Part shown: one piece after another, positions 24,338 to 33,601 of the stretch
How positions within the stretch are numbered: position 1 is the stretch's first letter
Layout of the letters: every line of letters starts with the position of its first letter
Assembly (NCBI GenBank): GCA_963665085.2
Contig: CAXXXS010000002.1
Coordinates: 744,001 to 808,000, forward strand
DNA length: 64,000 bases
Source: G963665085 sp963665085
GTDB lineage: Bacteria; Bacteroidota; Bacteroidia; Bacteroidales; JAAAOM01
Direction of reading: 5' to 3'
Position numbers and translations under genes: made by a program
The notes under the pieces: generated by a model
Databases searched by the model: none
Seen by the model: the letters and a program-made list of their open reading frames with translations, nothing else
Told to the model about the DNA's origin: nothing

Positions 24338-26707
24338 CTATCCCTGCTGTTGTTTATACGTAAACACCTCTCCTTTTTTCATTGTAACAGGTATCTTCTT
24401 ATCGTCAACCATCATATCAAATGTTTGGGCGAACTTAGATTTAAAAATTACTTTTTCCAGGTGGTTATCAACCCAGAAAATATCGACAGCCAGACCACCT
24501 CGGGCTTTTAATCCTTTTACATATCCATCTTTCCATGCTGACGGCAAAGCTGGTAGTATACGAATTATATTCTCTTCCTGAGACTGTAGAAGCATTTCTG
24601 CAACACCCGAGGTATATCCAAAGTTACCGTCAATCTGAAACGGAGGATGCATATCAAACAGATTGTTACTGATTGATTTTTTGAATAACAACTGAATATG
24701 TTCATGTGCCATCTCGCCATCTAAAAGCCTGGCACTACAATTAATCAGCCACGCCCTGCTCCAACCAGTACCGGCACCTCCATTTTCTAATCTATAGTCC
24801 AAAGTTTTTCTAACAGCATTAAATATATCCGGATTGTTTTCTTTCGTTACCATATTACCCGGATGAAATCCATATAAATGCGACATGTGTCTATGACCCG
24901 GTTCAGGCTCTTCATAAGGTCTGTCCCATTCAAGAATTCTTCCATCACTAGCTATCACAAATCCCGGACGTAATTGTTGAATTTGTTGTTTTACTTTTTC
25001 CACAAACTCATTATCAATTTGTAAAATACTACATGCCTTGAGGTAATTGCTAAATACTTCGAAAATAATCTGTTGATCCATAGCACTACCCAGACAAGTT
25101 GCTACTGCTTCACCCTTTTTATTAAAAAACCTGTTTTCTGGTGAAGTAGAAGGTGCAGAGACTAAGGTTCCATCCCTGGGATCTTCAATAATCCAGTCAC
25201 TATAAAATTTAGCCACTTCCTGTATAGCTGGGAAAGCTCTTTCTTTTAAAAACGTCTCATCCCGGGTGAATTCATAATGCTGCCAGTAATGTTGCATAAG
25301 CCAGCCTCCTGCACCAACCGAACATCCCCAATATGCCGTAGGAGCCCTTAACCAGGTCACTGCCCATAAATCCGTTGCATGAGGAATAAATGTCCCGTCG
25401 CAACCAAAATTTTTTCTTGCTGTTACTCTACCATTCTCAACTAACTTGTCAATATAATCAAACAGAGGATTGTTAAGCTCTCCAAGGTTTGTCATATCGG
25501 CAAGCCAATAATTCATCTGTAAATTTATATTGAGATGATAATCGCCATTCCAGGGGGCTTCTATATGTTCGTTCCATAATCCTTGTAAGTTGGCAGGATT
25601 TGTACCTTCCCTTGACGAAGAAATTAGAAGATAACGCCCATATTGAAAAAGCAAAGCTTCCAAACCCGAATCTACTTTATCGTTTTTTATGTTTTGGATT
25701 CGTTGATCAGTCGGGATAGAGTCTGTTTGATTATCTGAAAGTTGAATTTCACATCGGTTATACAGGCTTTGGTAATCTTTTATATGTTCCTTTTCTATAG
25801 ATTCATAAGTAGTTGAACTGATTTTTTCCAAATCTGTTCTGTTTTGCTTCTCGTAGTTTTCAAAATAATAAGAAGAATTGGAAACAAGATATAAAGTTAC
25901 TTTTTTTACATTTTTTAATTCGAGGTAATCTTCGCCTGTTTGTATCTCTCCCTCCTCTCGATCTATTTTTAAACAAGTCTCAAATTTTACTCCTTCAACC
26001 AAAGGGAAAGGTTCTGAATCGAATAATCCATTTTGCTGGGTTACTTCTCCCTGCATAACAAGCAGATTGTCTTCTCCAATAAAAGTTTTTACGGTTGGAA
26101 TACCATTGTCATCGGGTCTGCTTAATCTTAGTTTTGCATTAAGCCCTTCTTTTTTTTCTGAAGTCAACTGGATGACAATAGCCTTATGCGGATGCGAAAC
26201 AAATATTTTCTCAGTAATAAGAGCTCCGTCTGATTTATAAGAAACAGTGGCAACCGCCTTTGAAATATCAAGTTCTCTTTTGTAATCGGTTATATTTGGA
26301 TTATCAAAATCGATAAATAAATCACCCATGGTTTGATGTGATCTTGTTACAGATTTTCGCGAAAATTTTTCAACAAATAACTGGTCTGCCTTTTCATTTT
26401 CCCCTTCAAAAAGCAAAGTTCTTATTTTTTCAAGATCCTCCTCATTTCCTTTCGGCTCATCCCAATCTGCATTATCTGCCGGCCACATCGAATCGTCGTT
26501 TAACTGGATACGTTCATTCGAAGTATTACCAAAAACCATCACACCTAACTTCCCATTTCCTAAAGGTAAAGCCTCATTCCAATCTTTAGCAGGATGTTTG
26601 TACCACAATACCTCATTTCTTTCTTCTTGTTGAGTACAAGAAAAAATTAAAAAAGTAATCAGCAAAAATGAAAACTGATTTAGAGTTTTTTTTTGTTTAT
26701 TCATCAT
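24338..26707 (-). CDS. GH95 alpha-L-fucosidase, lipoprotein
   Basis: GH95 enzymes remove terminal alpha-linked L-fucose (some act on galactose) by inversion. The 789-residue protein starts with a signal peptide and lipobox (LITFLIFSCTQQ, Cys24). Family blocks follow in order: EALPLGNGKLGVMVFG (near 45), QLNDDSMW, RSHQTMGDLFIDF, then in the catalytic barrel PWNGDYHLNINLQMNYW, which holds the conserved Asn residues, and GGWLMQHYWQHYEFT. The end has FQIDGNFGYTSGVAEMLLQS. Length is usual. No SusC/SusD pair or other glycosidase is nearby, so it is not part of a recognisable polysaccharide utilisation locus. Confidence 0.95.
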   Translation of the reverse strand: MMNKQKKTLNQFSFLLITFLIFSCTQQEERNEVLWYKHPAKDWNEALPLGNGKLGVMVFGNTSNERIQLNDDSMWPADNADWDEPKGNEEDLEKIRTLLFEGENEKADQLFVEKFSRKSVTRSHQTMGDLFIDFDNPNITDYKRELDISKAVATVSYKSDGALITEKIFVSHPHKAIVIQLTSEKKEGLNAKLRLSRPDDNGIPTVKTFIGEDNLLVMQGEVTQQNGLFDSEPFPLVEGVKFETCLKIDREEGEIQTGEDYLELKNVKKVTLYLVSNSSYYFENYEKQNRTDLEKISSTTYESIEKEHIKDYQSLYNRCEIQLSDNQTDSIPTDQRIQNIKNDKVDSGLEALLFQYGRYLLISSSREGTNPANLQGLWNEHIEAPWNGDYHLNINLQMNYWLADMTNLGELNNPLFDYIDKLVENGRVTARKNFGCDGTFIPHATDLWAVTWLRAPTAYWGCSVGAGGWLMQHYWQHYEFTRDETFLKERAFPAIQEVAKFYSDWIIEDPRDGTLVSAPSTSPENRFFNKKGEAVATCLGSAMDQQIIFEVFSNYLKACSILQIDNEFVEKVKQQIQQLRPGFVIASDGRILEWDRPYEEPEPGHRHMSHLYGFHPGNMVTKENNPDIFNAVRKTLDYRLENGGAGTGWSRAWLINCSARLLDGEMAHEHIQLLFKKSISNNLFDMHPPFQIDGNFGYTSGVAEMLLQSQEENIIRILPALPSAWKDGYVKGLKARGGLAVDIFWVDNHLEKVIFKSKFAQTFDMMVDDKKIPVTMKKGEVFTYKQQQG

Positions 26708-26805
26708 TTAAGGTTTATTATTTTTGAAAAATTAGTTAGTTTCTGTAGTAAGATCAAACTTTTTCATCCTATATAAAACCAATTTATACATTATACAAGG
26801 AAATC

Positions 26806-27186
26806 CTATAAATAAAATTCCATAGTATAATTTGCATATTCTGGCTGTGTAATTCCTTTTGCATATTTTATGTTTTCAGGTTGAGTGTACTTTTCGATAT
26901 AAGCTTTATCTATACTTTTGTTTAGTTTATTATTCACTTCCAGTTTTTCACCTTTTACATTTATAATCTTATTCCCGTATTTTATTTCACCATATCCCAA
27001 TTTTTGAAATTCAGTGAACCAACTTCTCTCACTTTTATTCCAGCTCCTGGCAAATACTCGATCATTTATAGATACCATCCATATCTTCAAAAAGGTAGTT
27101 CTTGTTTTTCCTCCTTTAATCTCTACCAGAGTATTCTCGCTTATAAATTGATAAAAGTCTTGTGGAAATTTATTCTTATTCTTCAT
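26806..27186 (-). CDS. DUF2255-like protein
   Basis: A small protein of about 126 residues. The order LVEIKGGKTRTTFLKIWMV, DRVFARSWNKSERSWFTEF and then GEIKYGNKIINVKGEKLEV resembles DUF2255, with the conserved Arg-Ser and Trp in the middle. The family is uncharacterised and related to split-barrel nitroreductase or nucleic-acid-binding folds. ATG at 27186 is chosen over the GTG one codon earlier. It lies between the LytTR gene and the fucosidase on the same strand, without obvious coupling to either. Confidence 0.65.
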   Translation of the reverse strand: MKNKNKFPQDFYQFISENTLVEIKGGKTRTTFLKIWMVSINDRVFARSWNKSERSWFTEFQKLGYGEIKYGNKIINVKGEKLEVNNKLNKSIDKAYIEKYTQPENIKYAKGITQPEYANYTMEFYL

Positions 27187-27300
27187 CACTATTTATTTAA
27201 ATTTCACACAAATGAAACACTTCAAACAAATAATACTAAAGTAATTATTCAAACGGTTATTTTTATTATTTCAACACATTAATTTCCTATTTTCAAGGAT

Positions 27301-27627
27301 TTATAAAAGGAGCTTTTCAATCGAGTTTTTTAAACATTCTCTATAGCTTTTTCCTACGGTTATCTTTGTCTCTTTTACGATTACCTGAAAATCCTCAAAA
27401 GCATCAATTGTTGTTAGATTTACAATGTATGAGTTATGTACTCGCATAAATTGAGAGGGTAACTTTTTAATTAGATCTTTTAGGGAACGGTAATAGATGT
27501 ATTTGTTCTCATTAATTGTAATTATTTCCACATAATTGCCCAGCCCTTTTATGTAAGCAATTTCATCAAAATATATTTTCACATACTTTTTATTCGTCTT
27601 TATAAAAGTAAAATTGTGTTTTCCCAT
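27301..27627 (-). CDS. Stand-alone LytTR DNA-binding regulator
   Basis: This 108-residue protein consists only of a LytTR domain. DEIAYIKGLGNYVEI, the charged strand ENKYIYYRSLKDLIKKLP, and FMRVHNSYIVNLTTIDAFE are hallmark blocks. There is no receiver domain, so it is not a classical response regulator. LytTR proteins bind two direct half-sites about two turns of DNA apart. The CCCCAC repeats at 12.3 and 24.15 kb have 21-bp spacing, so this protein is a possible regulator of them. The half-site sequence does not resemble known LytTR sites, and the link is only a hypothesis. No sensor kinase is adjacent. Confidence 0.88.
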   Translation of the reverse strand: MGKHNFTFIKTNKKYVKIYFDEIAYIKGLGNYVEIITINENKYIYYRSLKDLIKKLPSQFMRVHNSYIVNLTTIDAFEDFQVIVKETKITVGKSYRECLKNSIEKLLL

Positions 27628-27963
27628 TATGATTGATTCTATTTACCTTAACTAACTTTTAAATATCTACCGTTTCCTCTTATGCATTAAAGCAACATTC
27701 TTTAGGTTTTTCTTATTCTCTTTTTGTAAGTTAAGTTTTGTATACGTCCCACACTTTGTTCGATTTCAGTAAACATATAAAATTTCATCTATTAAATTAA
27801 AGTGAAAAAACAGATTTTATTTCACGGAAAAATGATTGCTATTAACAAATAAGAGTTTCACACCTTAAACCAGAAATATAAATCATATTTTCATTTCATC
27901 TTATCTCTTATCATTTTTCTATTTATTTTACCTTTATCCCCAAAAGTAAAGGGACAATTGAAG
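27628..27963. other. Divergent intergenic region, nothing specific seen
   Basis: About 336 AT-rich bases between the LytTR gene (minus) and the ybaK gene (plus). It must hold both promoters, but no clear -7/-33 pair, repeat or RNA is distinguished. Confidence 0.4.
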
Positions 27964-28437
27964 ATGAAAAAGACAAATGCAATGCGTTTTCTGGACAGAA
28001 ATAAAATAAAATACAATGCCATTACCTACAAAGTAGATGAAGCCGATTTAAGTGCTGTTCATGTTGCAGAAAGTCTTAACCAGGATATTGCTAAAGTTTT
28101 TAAAACATTGGTTTTAGAAGGTGACAAAACCGGTTTTATTGTTGCTTGTATTCCGGGAGCATCTGAGGTTAACCTTAAAAGCCTGGCTACCTTAAGCGGA
28201 AATAAGAAATGTGTAATGATTCCCATGAAAAACATCCTACAGATAACAGGCTATATTCGCGGAGGCTGTTCGCCATTTGGTATGAAAAAACAATTCCCAA
28301 CGTTTATCGACGAATCTGTACTTCAACACGAAACGGTTTATGTGAGTGCAGGAGTAAGAGGCATGCAAGTTGAAATTGCCCCGTCTGATCTTATTGCTTT
28401 AAGCAAGGCTAAAACAAGGAAGATAGCTGGCGAATAG
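27964..28437 (+). CDS. ybaK: YbaK/EbsC-type Cys-tRNA(Pro) deacylase
   Basis: This editing enzyme hydrolyses cysteine mischarged on tRNA-Pro. The 157-residue protein has the YbaK fold pattern: MRFLDRNKIKYNAITY, DLSAVHVAESLNQDIAKVFKTLV (with the catalytic-region Lys), FIVACIPGASEVNLKSLA and YIRGGCSPFGMKKQFPTFID. The motif GGCSPFGMKK separates YbaK from ProX. The ATG at 27964 is used; a TTG two codons earlier is possible. It is a monocistronic gene followed by a MITE-like element. Confidence 0.93.
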   Translation: MKKTNAMRFLDRNKIKYNAITYKVDEADLSAVHVAESLNQDIAKVFKTLVLEGDKTGFIVACIPGASEVNLKSLATLSGNKKCVMIPMKNILQITGYIRGGCSPFGMKKQFPTFIDESVLQHETVYVSAGVRGMQVEIAPSDLIALSKAKTRKIAGE

Positions 28438-28834
28438 ATTAATATTTAACCAAGGATTTATAATGTTTTGTGACTTTACAGAGGCTGTCCAAAAAGTCTG
28501 TATTTCAATAAAAATGTTCTCGACTCCGCTCGAACTAACCTTGAATATCAGCAGTTTGTCACATCGAGCGAAGTCGAGATGTCTTCGTTAATAGACTTTT
28601 TGGACACCCTCTATTTGTTTTAGTAAAATCCGCTTTACATTCCATTATTTTATTCTTTTCTTTTTTGTCAACCAAACAAAAAAAGAGTTACCACGATTCA
28701 CACCATGCTTTGCTTGGTTAAAATCTTTATTAAAAGTACAGGAAGCGCATTGGTGCACACAGCCGTGGACACCCTCCCACTGATGCCTTTTTGTCTGAGA
28801 TTTTATGATGGGTAAAAAAAGAAAATTGAGAACA
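28438..28834. other. Intergenic region with a MITE-like element and decayed repeat
   Basis: The left half is the inverted-repeat element listed separately. The right half (about 28650-28800) is A/T-rich with fragments such as AGCCGTGGACACC that recall the 1.35-1.45 kb stretch. No coding frame is credible. Confidence 0.45.
28480..28612. mobile_element. MITE-like element, 133 bp
   Basis: Terminal inverted repeats of 20 bp agree at 19 positions: AGAGGCTGTCCAAAAAGTCT at the left and, reversed, AGAGGGTGTCCAAAAAGTCT at the right. A second inner inverted pair, CTCGACTCCGCTCGA and TCGAGCGAAGTCGAG, can also form a hairpin. GGCTGTCCAAAAAGTC-like ends are common among transposase-bearing IS elements, so this is probably a non-autonomous derivative. 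There is no coding capacity and no target duplication was evident. Confidence 0.7.
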
Positions 28835-29770
28835 TTATTTCTTTATCAAATAATCTTCTATCTCAGGGATAGTTTTAATTTTCTTTAAATCATACAGGGT
28901 TTTAGCTGTCTCTTGCAGGCTTTGGATATCTTTTTGTTCCCACCCTGTTTCCCATTTTAATCGTGACGTACAAATCTGTTGCTGTTCGGCAGTTAATCCA
29001 ATCTGTTTTGAAACAATTTCTGCGCTTTTTTCCGGATTAGAATTTATCAGATTATTCGCTTTATTTAAACCATCCAGAATAATATTTATTTGCGACTTAT
29101 GTGTTTGATAGGTTTCTCTTTTTGTGATAAGCACATGCGACTGGCAATTCAATGAGTCGTATAAATTAGATAGTTCATACACACTGCTGCCACAAAGTTT
29201 TTCAACATTCAAAGCCCAGGGTTCACTCCCTGCTATGGCATCCAGTTGCTTGTTTTTCATTGCCTCTGGCATATTAGCCGGTTGCATAGGTACTAATTCT
29301 ATTTCATCAACAGAAATATTATTCTTTGTAAACCAAGCCAATAATGAAGCGTGCGTACTTGAACCTACCTGAATCCCAATTCGCTTTCCTTTTAAAGATT
29401 GAATTTTTTGTATGCTTGTATCCGCAATCAATCGGTGCATCGTTTCTCCCGTGGCATAACGGGTAACAATAACTGCATTTTCATTTTGAGATAACAAGAT
29501 AACAGCTGGTCCATTTCCTGTTGCTATAATATCTGCATTACCTGTATTAAAAACTTCGGCGGCATTAATACCGCTGTTAACTGTTTGTATTGTAATTTCA
29601 TTTTCTAATGAATTAAAAAACTGCTGTTCTTTGGCCACAATAAACGATTCATAATTTACTTTATTGGGAAAAACCAGGCGTAGTTCAGTTCTATCCCGCT
29701 TACAGGAAATACTGGCTATTGTCACAGTGGCAACAATCAACAATTTAGAGATAAAGTTTCGATAATTCAT
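28835..29770 (-). CDS. ABC transporter substrate-binding lipoprotein (NrtA/SsuA/TauA type)
   Basis: A lipoprotein of 311 residues with lipobox TIASISC (Cys23). The fold is that of the NMT1/SsuA group, which binds nitrate, sulfonates, taurine or pyrimidine precursors: NSGINAAEVFNTGNADIIATG, LKGKRIGIQVGSSTHASLLAWF, and NKQLDAIAGSEPWALNVEK are typical. The substrate cannot be assigned. It is the last gene of a four-gene operon; its start overlaps the end of the ATPase gene by 26 nt, which indicates translational coupling. Confidence 0.9.
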   Translation of the reverse strand: MNYRNFISKLLIVATVTIASISCKRDRTELRLVFPNKVNYESFIVAKEQQFFNSLENEITIQTVNSGINAAEVFNTGNADIIATGNGPAVILLSQNENAVIVTRYATGETMHRLIADTSIQKIQSLKGKRIGIQVGSSTHASLLAWFTKNNISVDEIELVPMQPANMPEAMKNKQLDAIAGSEPWALNVEKLCGSSVYELSNLYDSLNCQSHVLITKRETYQTHKSQINIILDGLNKANNLINSNPEKSAEIVSKQIGLTAEQQQICTSRLKWETGWEQKDIQSLQETAKTLYDLKKIKTIPEIEDYLIKK

Positions 29771-30500
29771 TAAGTAAATATTTTCGTGTTTCTACTATTT
29801 CTGGTGAAAAAATATTTCTTGGTCGGAGCCAATCGAGTTTATGTTCGAGGTGTATCTCCCCCGGATTCGATTTCATTAAAATAATCCTGTCTGAAAGTAA
29901 TAATGCTTCTTCAAGCGAATGGGTAACAAATAAAACTGTTTTTTTCTCTTTCTCCCATATATCCATCAACTCGTTGTCTAAACGGGATTTTAACATCTCA
30001 TCAAGCGCGGCAAAAGGTTCGTCCATAAGGATAATTTCCGGATTAATAGCCAGTACTCTTGCAATCTGGGTTCGTTGTTTCATCCCTTCTGATAACTGAT
30101 GCGGATAATAATCGCCATAGCCCGACAGACCGGTCTGCTCTATTTTTGCTTCGATAATTGTTTCTGCTTCTTTCTTCGGAATCTTCTTAAGCATTAATCC
30201 AAAGCCTACATTTTCTTTTACTGTTTTCCATGGAAACAATGTGGGCTTCTGAAAAACAAGTGCCCGGCACGGACACGTCTTTTTAATCTTTCTTCCTTCG
30301 AGCAGCACATTACCTGCAGTGGGTTCTATAATTCCTGCTACAATCTGCAACAAAGTTGACTTACCACAACCACTGGGACCAATAATGCTAACAAATTCAT
30401 TTTTAGCAATGCTCAATGAGAAGTTTTTTATTGTAGGCACTCCCCCCCCTGTTGAATCCCATGATTTACTTATATTATTTATTGTCAAATACATGGTCAT
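29745..30500 (-). CDS. ABC transporter ATPase (SsuB/TauB/NrtD type)
   Basis: This 251-residue ATPase powers the importer. Walker A is GPSGCGKSTLLQ (about residue 40), the Q-loop is in VFQKPTLFPW, the signature is LSEGMKQRTQIARVL and Walker B is EIILMDEPFAALDE, with the switch His in VTHSLEEALLL. It overlaps the permease stop by 4 nt at its start (ATGA arrangement). TTTVGTP-like additions are absent. The insert TCPCRALV (CPCRA) just before the Q-loop is a little unusual. Confidence 0.95.
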   Translation of the reverse strand: MTMYLTINNISKSWDSTGGGVPTIKNFSLSIAKNEFVSIIGPSGCGKSTLLQIVAGIIEPTAGNVLLEGRKIKKTCPCRALVFQKPTLFPWKTVKENVGFGLMLKKIPKKEAETIIEAKIEQTGLSGYGDYYPHQLSEGMKQRTQIARVLAINPEIILMDEPFAALDEMLKSRLDNELMDIWEKEKKTVLFVTHSLEEALLLSDRIILMKSNPGEIHLEHKLDWLRPRNIFSPEIVETRKYLLNELSKLYL

Positions 30501-31309
30501 TCATATTTTAATGTTTCAGAGGAAAGTTCGTGTCCGTATTTTAAACGAAGCTTGTTCTCTATTACCTGGAAAATAAATTTCTCAAAGGTTAATCCTACAA
30601 TTACAATCATAATAATGGCCACAAATGCAGAAAGATAATCCAATGTCCACCTGGATTGAATAATAATATATCCCAGCCCGATGCCGTTTCCAACAATCAT
30701 CTCTGCTGCAATAAGTACTCTCCACGAATTGGCCAGACCGATGCGCATCCCATCAATTATATTAAAAAGAGCTGAAGGTAATAACACATGAATAAAAACT
30801 TTTATTCTATTCGCTCCCATTATTTGAGCAGCATGAATAAGATCTGCCGGAGTATTTTTTATACCCGTTGCCGTGGTTATCACTATGGGTGTAAATGCTA
30901 TAATAAAGATCATAAAGATGGTTGAAACAACACCTAGCCCAAACAATAACAATGCGATAGGTATCCATGCCAACCCGGGAATTAGTTGCAATACAGAAAT
31001 AAACGGCATAAACAATTTGTTAAGCAACTGGTTTGAGCCCAAAAGAAAGCCCAAAATTATGCCTGTTATTACAGCAACAAGGTATCCGGCTAGCCATCGG
31101 GATATACTACTAATCGTATGTTTCCAGATAGTTACGTCATATATATTTTCACCAGCCAGGTTTTGTGCAAATTGTTTGAAAGTGTTTATAGGTGTTGGAA
31201 AGTTAACGCCCCGATTATAGAACACGATCCAGACTATAAGTTGCCAGATAGCCAACACAAAAAATATTGATAATAGTGAAATTATGAGTTGTCTTTTCCT
31301 GATTTGCAT
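30497..31309 (-). CDS. ABC transporter permease (SsuC/TauC type)
   Basis: A 270-residue inner-membrane protein with about six hydrophobic segments. The EAA loop region reads HAAQIMGANRIKVFIHVLLP, followed by GMRIGLANSWRVLIAAEMI, both characteristic of the BPD transport family of sulfonate and nitrate importers. It ends in a 4-nt overlap with the ATPase gene, and its start overlaps the upstream barrel-protein gene by 28 nt. Confidence 0.93.
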   Translation of the reverse strand: MQIRKRQLIISLLSIFFVLAIWQLIVWIVFYNRGVNFPTPINTFKQFAQNLAGENIYDVTIWKHTISSISRWLAGYLVAVITGIILGFLLGSNQLLNKLFMPFISVLQLIPGLAWIPIALLLFGLGVVSTIFMIFIIAFTPIVITTATGIKNTPADLIHAAQIMGANRIKVFIHVLLPSALFNIIDGMRIGLANSWRVLIAAEMIVGNGIGLGYIIIQSRWTLDYLSAFVAIIMIVIVGLTFEKFIFQVIENKLRLKYGHELSSETLKYE

Positions 31310-32136
31310 AAAAACCTGTAATATATTTCAAACACAAATTTATAATCATATTTACTGCCTCCAACAGCATAACCCGGAACCTGGAATTTGGGTTTCAGTG
31401 TTAAACCATTGGTCAGTTTATATTCTACCAAAAGTAAATGAGTAAGTCGACTTTTTTGGGTATTTTCAACAAAATTACCATCAACATCTAAATTTTTAAA
31501 ATGATGGTTGTATTGATTTACCAAAGCAAATTTAATATTACCAATCCAGTAATCCTGTTTCAGGAAGATGTTCAGATCATTTCCTGATTTTGTTTCTTCC
31601 ACACTTTTGGTATTGATTGTAAAATCTGATTTTATGTGGGTGCGCCAATTGTTATACCACTTGGTTGAGAATATCTCTCCGACAATTATATCCCAGCTAC
31701 CATCAGAATAATTTTTTTCTCCTGTTTTTCCTGTTGACAGACGTAATGCGCCAATCAGAGTTAAACCACTTTTTGAACCGGACGATGGAATAATCGCATA
31801 ACGGGACATAAGTACAATATCATCAAAATACCACTGATACTGCTGGTCCTGCTCAAAATAGTTTACCGGAAACTGGGCATATAACGATAATCTGTCAGAA
31901 ATTCCATAACCAACCATAGGCAAATCCTTATGGAATGATTGATGTAAAGAATCATTTAAATGCTCCCATTGTTCTGTATTCCAATTATATTTTGAAGAGT
32001 TCTCGTAAAACTGATAGGTATTAAAAAGTAAAACCTCATTTTTTTTCAGAGGATTAGAACTCATCATTGTGGTTTGACCAAATGATTTAAGAAAAATAAT
32101 ATTAATTATAAAAGCCAGATATAGGGTCTTCTTCAT
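31282..32136 (-). CDS. Predicted outer-membrane beta-barrel protein
   Basis: About 284 residues with a signal peptide (LYLAFIINIIFLKSFGQ). The rest has alternating beta-strands rich in aromatic residues, ending in FEIYYRFL-like strands, as in outer-membrane channel proteins. The ATG at 32136 is chosen because it places the signal peptide at the N-terminus; an ATG at 32199 would add 21 poorly suited residues. It overlaps the permease gene by 28 nt, so it is the first gene of the importer operon. A role as the outer-membrane pore for the imported compound is inferred from that position. No family was recognised. Confidence 0.6.
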   Translation of the reverse strand: MKKTLYLAFIINIIFLKSFGQTTMMSSNPLKKNEVLLFNTYQFYENSSKYNWNTEQWEHLNDSLHQSFHKDLPMVGYGISDRLSLYAQFPVNYFEQDQQYQWYFDDIVLMSRYAIIPSSGSKSGLTLIGALRLSTGKTGEKNYSDGSWDIIVGEIFSTKWYNNWRTHIKSDFTINTKSVEETKSGNDLNIFLKQDYWIGNIKFALVNQYNHHFKNLDVDGNFVENTQKSRLTHLLLVEYKLTNGLTLKPKFQVPGYAVGGSKYDYKFVFEIYYRFLCKSGKDNS

Positions 32137-32327
32137 TAAGTTTAGATTATATAAGCACATAACTGAGACTTCTTTTGCTTTACAACATAGAAATCTCATT
32201 TCTAAAACATTATAAATGATGATATTATTTACATAGGGTTAAGTTTTTCATAATAAAAAATAACAGAATCCGACAAAGATATCAGAATCACCAAATAATT
32301 CGTTTCAAGAAAAAAAGATATTTCTCA

Positions 32328-33455
32328 CTAACGATCGGTGAAAACAGTATCTGGTGTTCTAAATCCTATCAATTCGATCTTATCTATGGCTTCCCTGAAT
32401 TCTTTTAATTCTTCTGTAGTAAAAGAAACATTTAATGCTCCTTGATTTTCTTCTACATGATGAAGTTTAACTGTTCCGGGAATCGGTACTATCCATGGTT
32501 TTTGAGCTAACAACCAGGCAAGGGAAATTTGTGCCGGAGTAGCATTTTTACGCATAGCCCATTCACGTACAAGCCTTAACATTTCCATGTTGTTTTCAAT
32601 AGCTTCCGGAGTAAAGTACGGAACCTGAGAAAATCTTGAATCCTCAGAAAATCTGCTGTACTCATTAAATTTATCACCAAGAAAACCACGGCATACAGGC
32701 CCCCATGGGACCATTCCAATTCCAAGTTCTTCGCAGGTATCTATCACTTCTGTTTCCAATACACGCTCCAAAAGAGAATACTCGCTTTGCAATGCAGTTA
32801 CTGGTTGCACAGCATGAGCTTTACGAATAGTCGCTGGTGATGCCTCTGAAAGTCCAAAATGTAGTGCCTTTCCTTCTTTTATTAAATCTTTAACAGTACC
32901 GGCAACATCTTCAACTGGCACATTAGGATCTACCCTGTGCAGATAGAGTAAATCTATCCGATCGGTTTGTAATCGTTTTAACATGCCTTCTACAGCTTTG
33001 CGTATACTTTCAGGGCGTGAATCACGGCCTCCTCTTTGTCCACTTTCAAAACTAAATCCAAATTTACTTCCGATAAGCACTTTATCCCTGATTGGTTTTA
33101 ATGCTTCACCCACGTATTCTTCATCAGTAAACGGACCATATACCTCAGCCGTATCAAAAAAGGTTACTCCTTTATCATAAGCCCCTCGAATTACATTAAT
33201 CATCTCTGCTTTAGGTTGAACAGGATTATAACTTTTACTGGTCATACTCATACATCCTAAACCTATGGGAGAAACTTCCAGTGCATGATTTCCTTTCCCC
33301 AATATTCGGGTTTGACCTGGCATTTTTGTGAATTCCGAGTCGTTTCTCTCTACAGGCATTGTCTTTCCAAATGCATTTGAGGCTACCAAAGAAGCACCAG
33401 CTGCTGCGCTTAATTTAAAAAAATCTCTTCTGTTTTGATTTTTCTTCTTATTCAT
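32328..33455 (-). CDS. Aldo/keto reductase with twin-arginine-like leader
   Basis: The 375-residue protein starts with NRRDFFKLSAAAGASLVASN, a twin-arginine-type leader, so it is probably exported folded. The NADP-dependent barrel follows: PIGLGCMSMTSKSYNP, GVTFFDTAEVYGPFTDEEYVG (catalytic Asp and Tyr), the catalytic Lys in KVLIGSKFGF, the His in LLYLHRVDP, and the cofactor-binding IPIPGT region written IVPIPGTVKLHHVEEN. The ATG at 33455 fits the leader; upstream in-frame codons to 33524 look non-coding. The barrel resembles the gene at 40758, suggesting they are paralogues. Confidence 0.92.
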   Translation of the reverse strand: MNKKKNQNRRDFFKLSAAAGASLVASNAFGKTMPVERNDSEFTKMPGQTRILGKGNHALEVSPIGLGCMSMTSKSYNPVQPKAEMINVIRGAYDKGVTFFDTAEVYGPFTDEEYVGEALKPIRDKVLIGSKFGFSFESGQRGGRDSRPESIRKAVEGMLKRLQTDRIDLLYLHRVDPNVPVEDVAGTVKDLIKEGKALHFGLSEASPATIRKAHAVQPVTALQSEYSLLERVLETEVIDTCEELGIGMVPWGPVCRGFLGDKFNEYSRFSEDSRFSQVPYFTPEAIENNMEMLRLVREWAMRKNATPAQISLAWLLAQKPWIVPIPGTVKLHHVEENQGALNVSFTTEELKEFREAIDKIELIGFRTPDTVFTDR

Positions 33456-33601
33456 AATACTAGGTTTTTGGCATTTAATAAAATGTAATTTTAAAAATCT
33501 AAAGCTATTAGCAGGAACAAACAAACATCCTAAAAAGTTTTAAAAGAACATGTTGTACTGATAAATCATCAGCACAACAAGACTATCATCTCAGTAAAAT
33601 A

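Noticed and set aside
24338..26707. Fucosidase as part of a polysaccharide utilisation locus
   Set aside because: No SusC, SusD, sulfatase or other glycosidase is encoded nearby.
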